NCBI GenBank assembly: GCA_947492375.1
Contig: CANLMI010000003.1
Span: 434,001 to 498,000 of the forward strand
Source: an uncultured Kordiimonas sp.
Lineage (GTDB): Bacteria; Pseudomonadota; Alphaproteobacteria; Sphingomonadales; Kordiimonadaceae
DNA: 64,000 nt
Direction: 5' to 3'
Both the position numbers and the translations under genes were made by a program. A model generated the notes under the pieces. The model was not told where the DNA came from. It searched no databases and saw only the letters and a program-made list of their open reading frames with translations. Of the stretch, positions 34,956-43,593 are shown one piece after another. Within the stretch, counting starts at the first letter, position 1. The number at the start of each line of letters is the position of its first letter.

Positions 34956-36268
34956 TGGGAATTTTTAGTAATCTCTTTTCAAATCCAAACCGCAATCCTG
35001 CAAATGGGATTGGAGATAAGGAGCGAGCGCAAGATATAGGGGCGAAGCCTTCTGGTCGTTCTTATGATGCTTCTTTTACTCAGCAGTCACCAATAATGGA
35101 AGCGAAAGCAAGCTCGAAAAGGCCGCTTTCAACGCGCCCTTTATATTCCCGGATTGGGCCGAATCAGGCCGTTACAACGCCCAGACGGTATGATACGCTT
35201 GCAGAAGAAGGGTACCGGCAAAATGTGATCGCCTTCCGTGCTATTAACCTGGTGGCGAAGGGGGTGGCAAGTATTCCTCTTAATCTTTACCGAGGCAATG
35301 ATAGGCTTGAGGAGCATCCGCTTCTTGACGTGCTGGCACGCCCCAACCCCCGCCTAAAGGGTGTGAATTTTATGGCGAATTTTGTTGGTTTTCATCAAAT
35401 CGCTGGTAACGCCTATATGCTGGCTGTGGGGCCAGAGGGCAGACCGCCGAAAGAGTTATGGCTTCTTCGCCCTGATACCATGAGTGTGCTTGAGGGAAAA
35501 AGCGGGATACCTGCTGGTTTTCGTCAGCAGCTCGCGGGGCGCACGCAGGATTTTGCACCTGATCATGTTCTGCACTGGAAAACATTTAATCCTTTATCTG
35601 ATTGGTATGGGATGGCGCCTCTTGATAGTGCAGCCCTTGCAGTGGATGCGCATAACGAAGGCTCACGCTGGAACCTGGCGCTTATTCAAAATGGCGGTAC
35701 ACCCTCTGGCGTGTTGTATCAGGAAGACGGGGAAACACCGCTTACTGATACGCAGTTTGAAAACCTCAAGTCACAGGTTGAGGAACATTATACGGGTGCC
35801 GTAAACGCTGGCCGGCCGTTATTGCTGGAAGGCGGATTGAAGTGGCAGGATATGGGCCTGTCACCAAAGGATATGGACTGGGGCAGTGCCAAAAACATGA
35901 ATGCACGTGAAATCGCGGTTGCATTTGGTGTGCCGCCGCAGATGCTCGGTATTCCTGATAGTCAGACATATTCAAATTACGCTGAAGCCCGCCAAAGTGT
36001 ATGGGAAGAAACCATCATTCCGCTCGCGCAAGAAATTGTGTGTGAACTTAATGGCTGGCTGGTGCCACAGTTTGATGAGAGCCAAAGTCATGGCGGTCAA
36101 AAATCAAAGCTGACGTTGAAATTAGATTTAGACGAAATCCCCGCGCTTGCGGGCAAACGCGCTGCAAAATTCGACCGAATAAACTCTGCTGACTTTTTGA
36201 GCGTGAATGAAAAACGTAAGGCGCTTGATATGCCACCGATTGATGGTGGTGATAAGGTCAGTAATTAG
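34955..36268 (+). CDS. Phage portal protein, HK97 family
   Basis: The 437-residue protein has a disordered N-terminus (about 1-70) and the HK97 portal core: VIAFRAINLVAKGVASIPLNLYRG, DHVLHWKTFNPLSDWYGMAPLDSA, and AREIAVAFGVPPQMLGIPDSQTYSNYAEAR. It forms the ring through which DNA enters the head. GAGGAAACTTTG precedes the ATG. In standard clusters the protease gene follows at once; here three PEP-CTERM genes intervene. Confidence 0.93.
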   Translation: MGIFSNLFSNPNRNPANGIGDKERAQDIGAKPSGRSYDASFTQQSPIMEAKASSKRPLSTRPLYSRIGPNQAVTTPRRYDTLAEEGYRQNVIAFRAINLVAKGVASIPLNLYRGNDRLEEHPLLDVLARPNPRLKGVNFMANFVGFHQIAGNAYMLAVGPEGRPPKELWLLRPDTMSVLEGKSGIPAGFRQQLAGRTQDFAPDHVLHWKTFNPLSDWYGMAPLDSAALAVDAHNEGSRWNLALIQNGGTPSGVLYQEDGETPLTDTQFENLKSQVEEHYTGAVNAGRPLLLEGGLKWQDMGLSPKDMDWGSAKNMNAREIAVAFGVPPQMLGIPDSQTYSNYAEARQSVWEETIIPLAQEIVCELNGWLVPQFDESQSHGGQKSKLTLKLDLDEIPALAGKRAAKFDRINSADFLSVNEKRKALDMPPIDGGDKVSN

Positions 36269-36296
36269 CGTTTACAGTACCACAGCTTTTTAGAAA

Positions 36297-36310
36297 TCAC
36301 AGTTCCGTGA
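36297..36310. promoter_or_regulatory. PEP-CTERM cassette palindrome, copy A
   Basis: TCACAGTTCCGTGA forms two 6-base arms with one mismatch. The bases after it (GAAGAATGAT...) agree with copy B. Equivalent palindromes lie at 38439, 57074 and 58916. Confidence 0.5.
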
Positions 36311-36438
36311 AGAATGATCGTTTACAACCTTAATAAGGCATGTTAACTACTTGTTAACTTTTAAATCAGGCACAAGATTTAAATCGGCGTCAGGCAACGC
36401 CAACTGTATTTTGTAATTCGCCATCTGGGGGAAATTCT
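36311..36438 (+). repeat. Leader duplicated upstream of a second PEP-CTERM gene
   Basis: About 125 bases from GAATGATCGTTTACAACC through the GGGGGAAA ribosome site are closely matched at 38455-38579. The copies share GCATGTTAACTACTTGTTAAC, GGCAACGCC and GTATTTTGTAATTCGCCA, so this is a recent cassette duplication including promoter and leader. Confidence 0.75.
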
Positions 36439-37137
36439 GTGAAAAAAATACTTGCCATTATTATGGCACTTTCGTTTGTATCAGCTAACTTATCGGCTCA
36501 AGAAACCACTTTTAATTTCAGTGGGTCAGCCAATTTTACAGGCGAATTTTTTGGTCCTGAAGATGAGTTCAATTTTAATGCGTTAGGGCTCGTCTTGAAT
36601 GCATCAACTGACTATACGCTATCTATCTCCTTTGATAGTACTTCAGTTATGAATACGACAAGCGGATCATTTGTGACGTATAGTCCAAGTTCAGTGGCAT
36701 TTAATATTGGAAATATCAACGCGAATTATTCTGATACTTCTAATTTTGATCTACTTGCATCTATGGGCGATGGGGATAACCCGAATTTCTTTACATTCAC
36801 ACTGTTTGACGGGTCACTCCTTGATTTAGGGGGAGGTTTCTTTTTAAGCTCTCTCAGTGTTGATGCAGGGAATAATGCAGGTGGCCCCGGTAATGCAGAT
36901 CTGTCCACATACACAACCAATGACTTTGCATCATTAGATTTGCTATTTGGTGAAATCGCCTTCGTTGGAACAACGGATAATTCTGATTTTGGAGGTGCAT
37001 TTACTTTTGAAACATTTCAACTTGAGTCGATTACAAGCTCTGTTCCAGAGCCTGCAACATGGTTGATGATGGTATTTGGGTTTGCAGGTGTTGGCACGGC
37101 GCTAAAGCGTCGCCGCAGAATGATCGCCAACGTTTAA
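36439..37137 (+). CDS. PEP-CTERM protein inside the phage head cluster
   Basis: The 232-residue precursor starts at GTG (GGGGGAAATTCT in front). It has a signal peptide (about 1-21, ending LSAQ), an acidic beta-rich body with many Asn/Asp/Phe/Thr, and the sorting tail VPEPATWLMMVFGF...KRRRR. It should be exported and processed by exosortase. It shares upstream leader and ending with 38580-39212. Three such cassettes separate portal from protease, which is not normal for phages. Confidence 0.82.
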   Translation: MKKILAIIMALSFVSANLSAQETTFNFSGSANFTGEFFGPEDEFNFNALGLVLNASTDYTLSISFDSTSVMNTTSGSFVTYSPSSVAFNIGNINANYSDTSNFDLLASMGDGDNPNFFTFTLFDGSLLDLGGGFFLSSLSVDAGNNAGGPGNADLSTYTTNDFASLDLLFGEIAFVGTTDNSDFGGAFTFETFQLESITSSVPEPATWLMMVFGFAGVGTALKRRRRMIANV

Positions 37138-37448
37138 GACTATCAAGAATAGCTGATACCGAGAGTTTGCTCTCAGGCAAAAGAAGGCCCTGATTATTTT
37201 GATTTTTTCAGTTTAATCAGGGCTTTTTTATATTTTGTTACTATCTTATAATCCTGGCGTGATCACGCCTAAGCGAATAAACACAAAAATATCATAAAAT
37301 TGCGATTAATTTCCTATTAATCATTGTTTATAGATGTTATCAGCGTCTAGAGATCGAATACATAAGTTTTGTATAATGACATTTAATGGAAATCCTTGGA
37401 ACCGATTATCGTTTTTTAGGGGTAGTCTAAAGTTGTGGAAATGATGAT
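37138..37448. other. Gap with terminator and TATAAT box
   Basis: Besides the terminator at 37187, the gap holds TTTTGTATAATGACA near 37370-37382, a good -10 candidate for the next PEP-CTERM gene. I see no palindrome of the A-D type here. Confidence 0.45.
37187..37228 (+). terminator. Terminator of first PEP-CTERM cassette
   Basis: GCCCTGATTA...TAATCAGGGC with a T-rich loop is followed by six T residues. A small GAGAG/CTCTC hairpin precedes it at about 37160. The same layout follows the other two genes of this group. Confidence 0.85.
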
Positions 37449-38159
37449 ATGAAAAAGCTAGCAATAGTAATATTCAGTATATTTGGGTTCAGTTCGTTAC
37501 TGAGTGCTCAGGCTCAAACATTCAATTTTGGTGGGCAGGTAAACTTTAACGATTTAGATGAAGCTGCTGGGTTTGGTCTATCATCAACAGTTACTGATTT
37601 CACTTTTAGTGTGATTTTCGATACAGCACAATCATCGCCTTCTGGTGATAGAGTTGGTGGTTCCCAGAGTTTCGATTTTGAATCGATATCTTATACAATT
37701 GGTGATGTAACATTTGGCCATTCTGTTGGAGCCGTAAGGTTTTCTGATGGTATCGAGGGCAGCACATCGGATGATGCAACACCGAGCGACGTTCTTGGAA
37801 TTACTGGTAATGATAATGTTGAAATTGGTAATACTTTTACAATTTTCAGTACGGGTGTTTTCTTTGGTGCTGATATTCCTTTCTTCGATGTGTTGAATAA
37901 CACAAGCGCTAGTAACTTTAATGCTGATGTTTTTAATGCTTTTGGTCCTGGTAGTGGGATGTTCTTACTTTTTGATCGTGATCCGGTAACGGGTAATATC
38001 ACTGGTGGCGATAATGTTGATCTAAGTAATATTACATTAACTTCAGTCGGCGCTGTTTCAGCCGTTCCTGAGCCCGCAACATGGTTGATGATGGTTCTAG
38101 GGTTTGCATGCGTTGGATTAGCTCGTAAACGCCGTGTAGGTAAATTTGTAAATACTTAA
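37449..38159 (+). CDS. PEP-CTERM protein, second in the portal/protease insertion
   Basis: The 236-residue precursor has a signal peptide (about 1-22, SSLLSAQA), a Phe/Asn/Asp/Gly-rich beta body with DVLGITGNDNVEIGNTF, and the tail VPEPATWLMMVLGF...RKRR. It differs from its neighbours in the body but shares the sorting tail, so the group arose by cassette duplication followed by divergence or body exchange. GGAAATGATGAT precedes the ATG. Confidence 0.82.
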   Translation: MKKLAIVIFSIFGFSSLLSAQAQTFNFGGQVNFNDLDEAAGFGLSSTVTDFTFSVIFDTAQSSPSGDRVGGSQSFDFESISYTIGDVTFGHSVGAVRFSDGIEGSTSDDATPSDVLGITGNDNVEIGNTFTIFSTGVFFGADIPFFDVLNNTSASNFNADVFNAFGPGSGMFLLFDRDPVTGNITGGDNVDLSNITLTSVGAVSAVPEPATWLMMVLGFACVGLARKRRVGKFVNT

Positions 38160-38255
38160 CAAATATAATAACTTTTTAATTATGCAGTCAAAATAGCATA
38201 GCATAATTATGTAATAAACTGAGGCTTTGCTCACAAGCTTTCCTCAGGGAAAAAT

Positions 38256-38298
38256 GGCCCTGATTATTCTGGTTTATCCAGTGTGATCGGGGCTTTTT
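38256..38298 (+). terminator. Terminator of second PEP-CTERM cassette
   Basis: GGCCCTGATTA pairs imperfectly with TGATCGGGGC and five T residues follow. Confidence 0.75.
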
Positions 38299-38438
38299 AT
38301 TTATGCTCGCTTTTTATTTATACTCAATGTCACTGATATCATTCTCGTGCACGAGAAACTATTTTGACTAATGTTCGCATTGATTTCTAATCAAGCTAAG
38401 AAGGACTGATTAGATATTTAGAGTTACGGTATGTATAT

Positions 38439-38454
38439 TTCATGGTCCCATGAA
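38439..38454. promoter_or_regulatory. PEP-CTERM cassette palindrome, copy B
   Basis: TTCATGGTCCCATGAA is a perfect 7-2-7 inverted repeat, followed by the GAATGATAG segment shared with copy A. Confidence 0.6.
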
Positions 38455-38579
38455 GAATGATAGTTTACAACCTTAATGATGCATGTTAACTACTTGTTAA
38501 CTTTTGAATCAGGCATTAGATTTAAATTGGTGTTAGGCAACGCCGACTGTATTTTGTAATTCGCCACTTGGGGGAAATC

Positions 38580-39212
38580 ATGAAGAAAATTATTGGTGTT
38601 TTTGTTTTGATGTGTGTATCGGCTGTGAATGTAAGTGCGGCCACAACTTTCCATAATGAGGCTGTGGATGGTGATGTTGATGATGTGTTATTAACACTTG
38701 GTGTTGGCCTAAACCGTATTATTGGAAATACTGGTATTACTCGCCCTGCCGGTGTTATGGCACAAGAGGATGTAATAATTGATTTTGACTTTTTCGATTT
38801 TGATTTGTCATCAGATCTGTTTATTAGCCGCATAAGTGGCGTTGTTTCCGATCCTAACCCAGAAGTTCAGGCCGGAGATTTTCAAGTATTTTTTAATAAT
38901 GCTCCTATGCTCGAAATCACTTTAAATCCCAGTCCTTTCATTGTGCCGGATCCGCTCGATATTATATCTCAATTTGATGTTTCATTTACACCGTCACAGA
39001 ACATTGCTTCCGCGCAGTTTAATGGTCTTTTTAATTTTGACCCGGCTGATTCAGTTTTTGTGGGAACTAATACAAACTATGAGCTGACGATTACTGTTGA
39101 AAGCATTACTTCCGCCGTTCCTGAGCCCGCAACATGGTTGATGATGGTGTTTGGTTTTGCTGGCGTTGGCATGGCATTGAAACGTCGTCGCAGAATGATT
39201 GCAGATATTTAA
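38580..39212 (+). CDS. PEP-CTERM protein, third in the portal/protease insertion
   Basis: The 210-residue precursor has a signal peptide (about 1-22, ending VSAA), a beta-rich acidic body with DFDFFDFDLSSDLFISRI, and the tail VPEPATWLMMVFGFAGVGMALKRRRR. This tail and its nucleotide leader nearly match the gene at 36439. GGGGGAAATC precedes the ATG; an in-frame TTG 12 bases upstream is part of the ribosome region. Confidence 0.82.
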   Translation: MKKIIGVFVLMCVSAVNVSAATTFHNEAVDGDVDDVLLTLGVGLNRIIGNTGITRPAGVMAQEDVIIDFDFFDFDLSSDLFISRISGVVSDPNPEVQAGDFQVFFNNAPMLEITLNPSPFIVPDPLDIISQFDVSFTPSQNIASAQFNGLFNFDPADSVFVGTNTNYELTITVESITSAVPEPATWLMMVFGFAGVGMALKRRRRMIADI

Positions 39213-39267
39213 AATTATTCGGATAAATAACCGTTTTTGAGAGTTTTCTCTCAGGTAAAATAAAGGC

Positions 39268-39297
39268 CCTGACCATTTGGTTAGGGCCTTTTTTGTT
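39268..39297 (+). terminator. Terminator of third PEP-CTERM cassette
   Basis: GGCCCTGACCA and TGGTTAGGGCC pair closely and six T residues follow. It stands 44 bases before the protease start, so readthrough from the portal would be blocked here. Confidence 0.88.
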
Positions 39298-39340
39298 GCT
39301 CATTTTTCTCATTCAAATTTAACTAAAAGGAATGCTTTTC

Positions 39341-40609
39341 ATGGCTGAAACGCAAACATTTGCCTATGGCACAGCGTCATCTTTATCACGCAGTCTATCT
39401 TGTAAAAATGATACTCTTCACCATGATCGGCTTGATCTGAAATTGGAAGTTAAGGCCGGCAGTGAGCCTGGTACATTTGAGGGATACGGTGCTATTTTTG
39501 GTAACCGTGATAACGATAATGATATTGTTGTTAAAGGCGCGTTTGTTGACAGTTTGAAGGAACGCACACCCGCGATGCTTTGGCAGCATAATACCAAGGA
39601 ACCCATCGGTCGTTTTCTTGACGTGCGAGAGGATGATAAAGGCCTTTATGTGCGCGGTAAGCTTTCGATGAAAGGCAAAGGTGCTGAAGCCTATGAATTG
39701 CTGTCGATGGGGGCAATGGACGGCTTGTCCATAGGGTTTGTCACCAAGGAAGCAACCCGTGACGCCGCGAGTGGTACCCGCACTATCCAAAAGGCAGATT
39801 TGATGGAAATTTCGCTGGTTACCTTTCCGGCGAACGAGATGGCACGTATCGATAGCGTGAAGGCTGCCAGCGCAATCTCTGATGAGCGGTCATTCGAGCG
39901 CTTTTTGCGGGCCTCGGGTTTTTCCAGAAGCCGTGCCAAAACCATCACGGCCAAAGGTTTTAAAACAGACACATATTCGCATAAGAAAGGACATATGATG
40001 CCATATGATGAGCAGGAAATAGCGGCAATTGTTGACGGTTTAGAGTATAAAAAGGATCGCCTTTTATATCGCAGTGACAATTTTATCGAGAGAAAAAAGT
40101 CTTTTGCCAAAGGCCCACACTTAGCTTTGATTGAAGAAACAATTGGAAATTTTTTATCTGCATATCGGGCTATTCGACCTACACCTCAGCCCATGAGATT
40201 GTTACGCGGTGAAACAAAAAAGTTTCATCTTGGCATTAACCTGAGACAAAGTAGTCGTGGGGTTAAAATCAAATACGATGGCACAGGTATTCATTTGTTT
40301 GAGTGCAAAATCAACTATTGGAAGTGGGCCTCGACTGGCCCTGAGCGAGAAGAAATATACTTGTTCCAGCGCAAGGGTTCAGCGCGCCTGACAAACAGAT
40401 TTTCTCAAGGTAGTATTACTGGTGATCAGCTCAGAAAGTGGTTGGGTCAGATAGAAAGTTTACGTCAATTAGAAAGCGCTGTATCGCGTATCGAAAACGC
40501 TCTGAAGACCTTGGCACCACATGGTACGCTAACATATAAAGGGCCACATTTGAAAGATCCTGTCCCGGACATGCGGCATCGAAATCAAATTTTTAATATT
40601 ACAGGGTAA
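39341..40609 (+). CDS. HK97 prohead protease fused to an unknown C-terminal domain
   Basis: The first 190 residues of this 422-residue product are a peptidase S78 prohead protease: GTFEGYGAIFG, catalytic H83 in MLWQHN, and S130 in GLSIGF. A region with FLRASGFSRSRAKTITAKGF ends the normal protease. About 200 extra residues follow and I do not recognise them. An internal ATG pair at 39995/39998 has AAAGGA directly in front, so a separate 203-residue product (MPYDEQEIAAIVDGL...) may also be made. The ATG at 39341 has AAAAGGA at a better distance than the ATG nine bases upstream. Confidence 0.85.
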   Translation: MAETQTFAYGTASSLSRSLSCKNDTLHHDRLDLKLEVKAGSEPGTFEGYGAIFGNRDNDNDIVVKGAFVDSLKERTPAMLWQHNTKEPIGRFLDVREDDKGLYVRGKLSMKGKGAEAYELLSMGAMDGLSIGFVTKEATRDAASGTRTIQKADLMEISLVTFPANEMARIDSVKAASAISDERSFERFLRASGFSRSRAKTITAKGFKTDTYSHKKGHMMPYDEQEIAAIVDGLEYKKDRLLYRSDNFIERKKSFAKGPHLALIEETIGNFLSAYRAIRPTPQPMRLLRGETKKFHLGINLRQSSRGVKIKYDGTGIHLFECKINYWKWASTGPEREEIYLFQRKGSARLTNRFSQGSITGDQLRKWLGQIESLRQLESAVSRIENALKTLAPHGTLTYKGPHLKDPVPDMRHRNQIFNITG

Positions 40610-40613
40610 ACAA

Positions 40614-41438
40614 TCATTCATAGTGTGTTTGCTGCCAGTTTTCGACTAGCCTTTTGAAGGTTGCTGTGTCGGTAATATCACTGATAAGGCCGTTACATGC
40701 CTTATATTGTAGAGCGTCGGGCTCGTCCCATGGCTCTCTTTTGACGTAAGGGCGTTTGTATAGGTTTTCCAAAGCACTTTTGAGGTCGAGGCCTTCTCTA
40801 TAACTCATGCGATCGAACGTGAGCGTTACGTGTGGCGGGGTATAGTCTGCCATTGGCTCTGGCTCGGGTGCAGGTGTTATAACTTTAGTGTCCGGGCTTC
40901 TTGGTTCTTCGGGGGCGCCGTAAGGCTTCGCAGGGAAAATGATATTTCCGCCTTCGTCCACCAACAATAGTGATTGTGGCCGATAGGGCATCGCGTTATA
41001 GGCATCATAATAGGCTTTAAGCCTTTCGATCATATCGCTGCGCAGAGTATAATGAACCCTGAGGGTGCCATAAAATTCGGTTTCTGTGTCATCGATGCTG
41101 CCTTCATACCAAAGGCAATAATCTTTTATATCTGTATAAAATATATTTAGCCGCGGCATGGCCTCCATAATATGAAGAAACGGGATTTCGTTTATGCCCT
41201 CTTTGAAAGGGTTATAGGAATATGCGTTATATGTATCGGGTAGCCCGGCAAAATGAAGGTCGCCCATTCTCCATATCTGGTGGGACATTTGCTGCGATAT
41301 TTCATCGGATGTTTCTTCAAAATGCTCAATTATTGGAGCCGTGAAAAAGGCGGGATTTTCGATGGTTGCATAAAGCGCAAAAGCAGCGGCGCTTGTGACG
41401 ATGCCCCCAGTAACAATACCTTTTATAAATGATGACAT
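40614..41438 (-). CDS. Membrane-anchored paralogue 1 of the protease/capsid insertion
   Basis: This 274-residue protein has an N-terminal anchor (about 5-27, SFIKGIVTGGIVTSAAAFAL), a region with KDYCLWYEG, the stretch GTLRVHYTLRSDMIERLKAYYDAY...SLLLVDEGGNIIFP, a Pro-rich linker, and VTLTFDRMSYREGLDLKSAL, ending in a Cys region (YKACNG). The strand-helix-strand order weakly recalls the SecD P1 head subdomain. Two paralogues lie at 41523 and 42657. GGGAGAGGTAAT precedes the ATG. It lies 84 bases after paralogue 2 and is probably in its operon. Confidence 0.6.
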   Translation of the reverse strand: MSSFIKGIVTGGIVTSAAAFALYATIENPAFFTAPIIEHFEETSDEISQQMSHQIWRMGDLHFAGLPDTYNAYSYNPFKEGINEIPFLHIMEAMPRLNIFYTDIKDYCLWYEGSIDDTETEFYGTLRVHYTLRSDMIERLKAYYDAYNAMPYRPQSLLLVDEGGNIIFPAKPYGAPEEPRSPDTKVITPAPEPEPMADYTPPHVTLTFDRMSYREGLDLKSALENLYKRPYVKREPWDEPDALQYKACNGLISDITDTATFKRLVENWQQTHYE

Positions 41439-41522
41439 ATTACCTCTCCCTTTGATGTAATGTGTGTCAGTGTTTTGTATTTTTCAATTAAAAAGAGAGC
41501 TTAAATATAGCTTTTGAACACA

Positions 41523-42221
41523 TCAAAATGTTGCGAGTATTGATGCCATGCGTTTATAGCCGTAGTGTGCTTTCAATTCTTCTGGGCTTCTTAAATATGT
41601 TTCATCGCAGATTTCTGGCATTTGATTATCAGTTAATTCAGCCACTATTTTAAGGCCTGCCCAGTATATCGGGCGGTTGATGTAAAGTGTCATGTCAGGG
41701 GCACCGGGCTCTCGAATGTTGCCAAAGCCATCCTTGTTATTGGTGAAATGATTGAGCCCTGTATCGGTAATTGTGAGGTTAGCCAGTGAATATTCATCAA
41801 CCATAAGATTGACCTGCTGATTATTGTTTGCTCTGAAATGATCAAGCATCCTTTCCTTGGCGGTATCGGTTAACTGGATATGGATAACGATTTCTTCTTC
41901 CAGCCTTGGGATAGGCGTGTATATATCGTGTATACAGACAGATTTTGCCATATCGGGTGTAAAAGGCAGGGCGGCGCTTGGATTACTGAAACGCGGTGCA
42001 AGCGAAGGATGATTGTAATCGATTGAATTGTTAAATCCCGCGACTTCGCCTGTAATTCTGCTGACATAGATCAAACCATCATCAAGATATTCTCGTTTCC
42101 CGGAGAGTGGGACGCCAGCATTGTCAGAAAAATACATCACAGTGACACTTGCACAAACACCCACTATCAGAAAAATGACTCTGTCACTCCATGATGAGGT
42201 TTTCTGGGGTGGTCTTAACAT
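41523..42221 (-). CDS. Membrane-anchored paralogue 2 of the protease/capsid insertion
   Basis: The 232-residue protein has an anchor at about 13-32 and the same order of parts as its neighbours: KSVCIHD, then EIVIHIQLTDTAKERMLDHFRAN...VNLMVDEYSLANLTI, then DMTLYINRPIYWAGLKIVAEL and MPEICDE near the end. Paired cysteines at equivalent places in the three paralogues suggest a periplasmic disulfide. AGGAGGCATTT precedes the ATG. Function unknown. Confidence 0.6.
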   Translation of the reverse strand: MLRPPQKTSSWSDRVIFLIVGVCASVTVMYFSDNAGVPLSGKREYLDDGLIYVSRITGEVAGFNNSIDYNHPSLAPRFSNPSAALPFTPDMAKSVCIHDIYTPIPRLEEEIVIHIQLTDTAKERMLDHFRANNNQQVNLMVDEYSLANLTITDTGLNHFTNNKDGFGNIREPGAPDMTLYINRPIYWAGLKIVAELTDNQMPEICDETYLRSPEELKAHYGYKRMASILATF

Positions 42222-42656
42222 AAATGCCTCCTGTTTTATCTGAGAAAGGGATTAGTTGTATAAGCGACGCGCCCTGGCTCTTTGATATTTTTATAAGATG
42301 CGTTAAGACAATTTATATACAAAAAGTGAACAAATAAAGAACATATAGCAATATTTATTCTAAATATGACAAGAAAGATAAGATTAATGTGTACAGGTAA
42401 TAGTGAAATTAGAGTGTCGATAGAGGAATTATAGGAAAGAAACGAGAGCACTACATAGTGCCGGTAAGGTGGATGGTTTTGCGTTGAAGCGTCGCCAATT
42501 CAATTGGCAACAGCTTTATATGGTGGCACCGTCCTATGTATTACAACGATGGAATGATTGATATTCTGAAACAGAGAGTGCAGGTTCGTAACTTCGCTGT
42601 AACTGGCCTTACTCTTGACGGTGTTATGACAAACGATCTAACGCGTTCACTGTGCT
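42222..42656. other. Intergenic region with a coding-like fragment
   Basis: No full gene is seen. At about 42535-42700, a rightward frame reads YYNDGMIDILKQRVQVRNF and continues ...GLTLDGVMTNDL without a start codon or stop until it meets the 3' end of the leftward paralogue. It may be a remnant of a displaced gene. Confidence 0.3.
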
Positions 42657-43436
42657 CTATGGCATTACACCGTTCTTTATTTTTGCAAGTGAGGTACGTG
42701 CCTCATCTTCTGTAAAGCCAACCTGCTTTTCAATAAATGTTTTAAACCATTCACCTGTCGCTGTGTTGTCAGATATATGTTCGCAAATTTGCGGCGTGAA
42801 ATTATAGTCACTCCAAGACAGATATTGAAGAAGCTCATATTGAAAGCCTGGCCCATTATATGTGATTTTAAAAGGTTTAACAGGATCAAAGCCTGTTTCA
42901 GTAATACGGCGGATTAAAATATTATCTGGAATACCAAATGCAAGCTCAGTGCCTTCATAATCTTTAAGTGATAAAACAGGCGAAATATTGGATAGCTGAT
43001 ATGTTTTTAAATGATCTGCAACACGGTTTAGAGTGTTTTTTGAGAACGTAATTTCCATACCTATCCTGTCGTGATGAGGCCTCTCCCCTTCAGTATGCCA
43101 AACGCAGATGTTTTCGATATCATTCTTTGAGAGGGTTAGGCCAGATATTTGGGGAACCAGGTAAAATAATGGGCCTGTTGGAAGGGTTATTTCTACATCC
43201 TGATTGCTGGCGTTATTATGTTTTGGTTTGAAATATAGATCGCTGTCATAAGCCCCAAGGCCTGGAAAACTGTTTGATAGGGATGTCGGTTCAGCAGGTG
43301 GTGTCCAGTCTCTATATTGATAATGATCAATTAAGCCTGCATTATCAGGGCTGGACACAAAGCCGTAAAAAATCAAGATGACAAGTACCGCCGCGGTAGT
43401 GAAACCGGATATTAAGCCCTTCATGAATGTTGACAC
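42657..43436 (-). CDS. Membrane-anchored paralogue 3 of the protease/capsid insertion
   Basis: The 259-residue product is placed at a GTG start, because MSTFMKGLISG then aligns with MSSFIKGIVTG of paralogue 1 and AAGGGGGTCAAA lies just in front. An ATG 36 bases upstream gives an unsupported extension. The anchor (about 5-25) is followed by ENICVWHTEG, GMEITFSKNTLNRVADHLKTY...LSLKDYEGTELAF, KITYNGPGFQYELLQYL and PQICEHI, in the same order as the other two. Function unknown. Confidence 0.6.
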   Translation of the reverse strand: MSTFMKGLISGFTTAAVLVILIFYGFVSSPDNAGLIDHYQYRDWTPPAEPTSLSNSFPGLGAYDSDLYFKPKHNNASNQDVEITLPTGPLFYLVPQISGLTLSKNDIENICVWHTEGERPHHDRIGMEITFSKNTLNRVADHLKTYQLSNISPVLSLKDYEGTELAFGIPDNILIRRITETGFDPVKPFKITYNGPGFQYELLQYLSWSDYNFTPQICEHISDNTATGEWFKTFIEKQVGFTEDEARTSLAKIKNGVMP

Positions 43437-43593
43437 TTTGACCCCCTTTAAGCTCTTCTTACTTATTCTCATTGAAAATCAGCTTATCTCAGGAAATCGA
43501 ACAAAAAAAGAACAAAATGCAATTTCTTTCTTGATATATGCACCCAAAATGTTATTATTCACCTTATTCGGGAATTTCATGGAGGTGTTGGGC

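Larger units (their letters stand above)
38160..38579. other. Gap with terminator, palindrome and duplicated leader
   Basis: The 420-base gap contains the terminator at 38256, palindrome copy B at 38439, and the duplicated leader described at 36311. Confidence 0.6.

Noticed and set aside
43378-43593. Long N-terminal extension of the ubiquitin-like protein
   Set aside because: It overlaps the 5' end of the divergent paralogue gene and lacks a ribosome site; the ATG at 43594 has GGAGG and gives a clean signal peptide.
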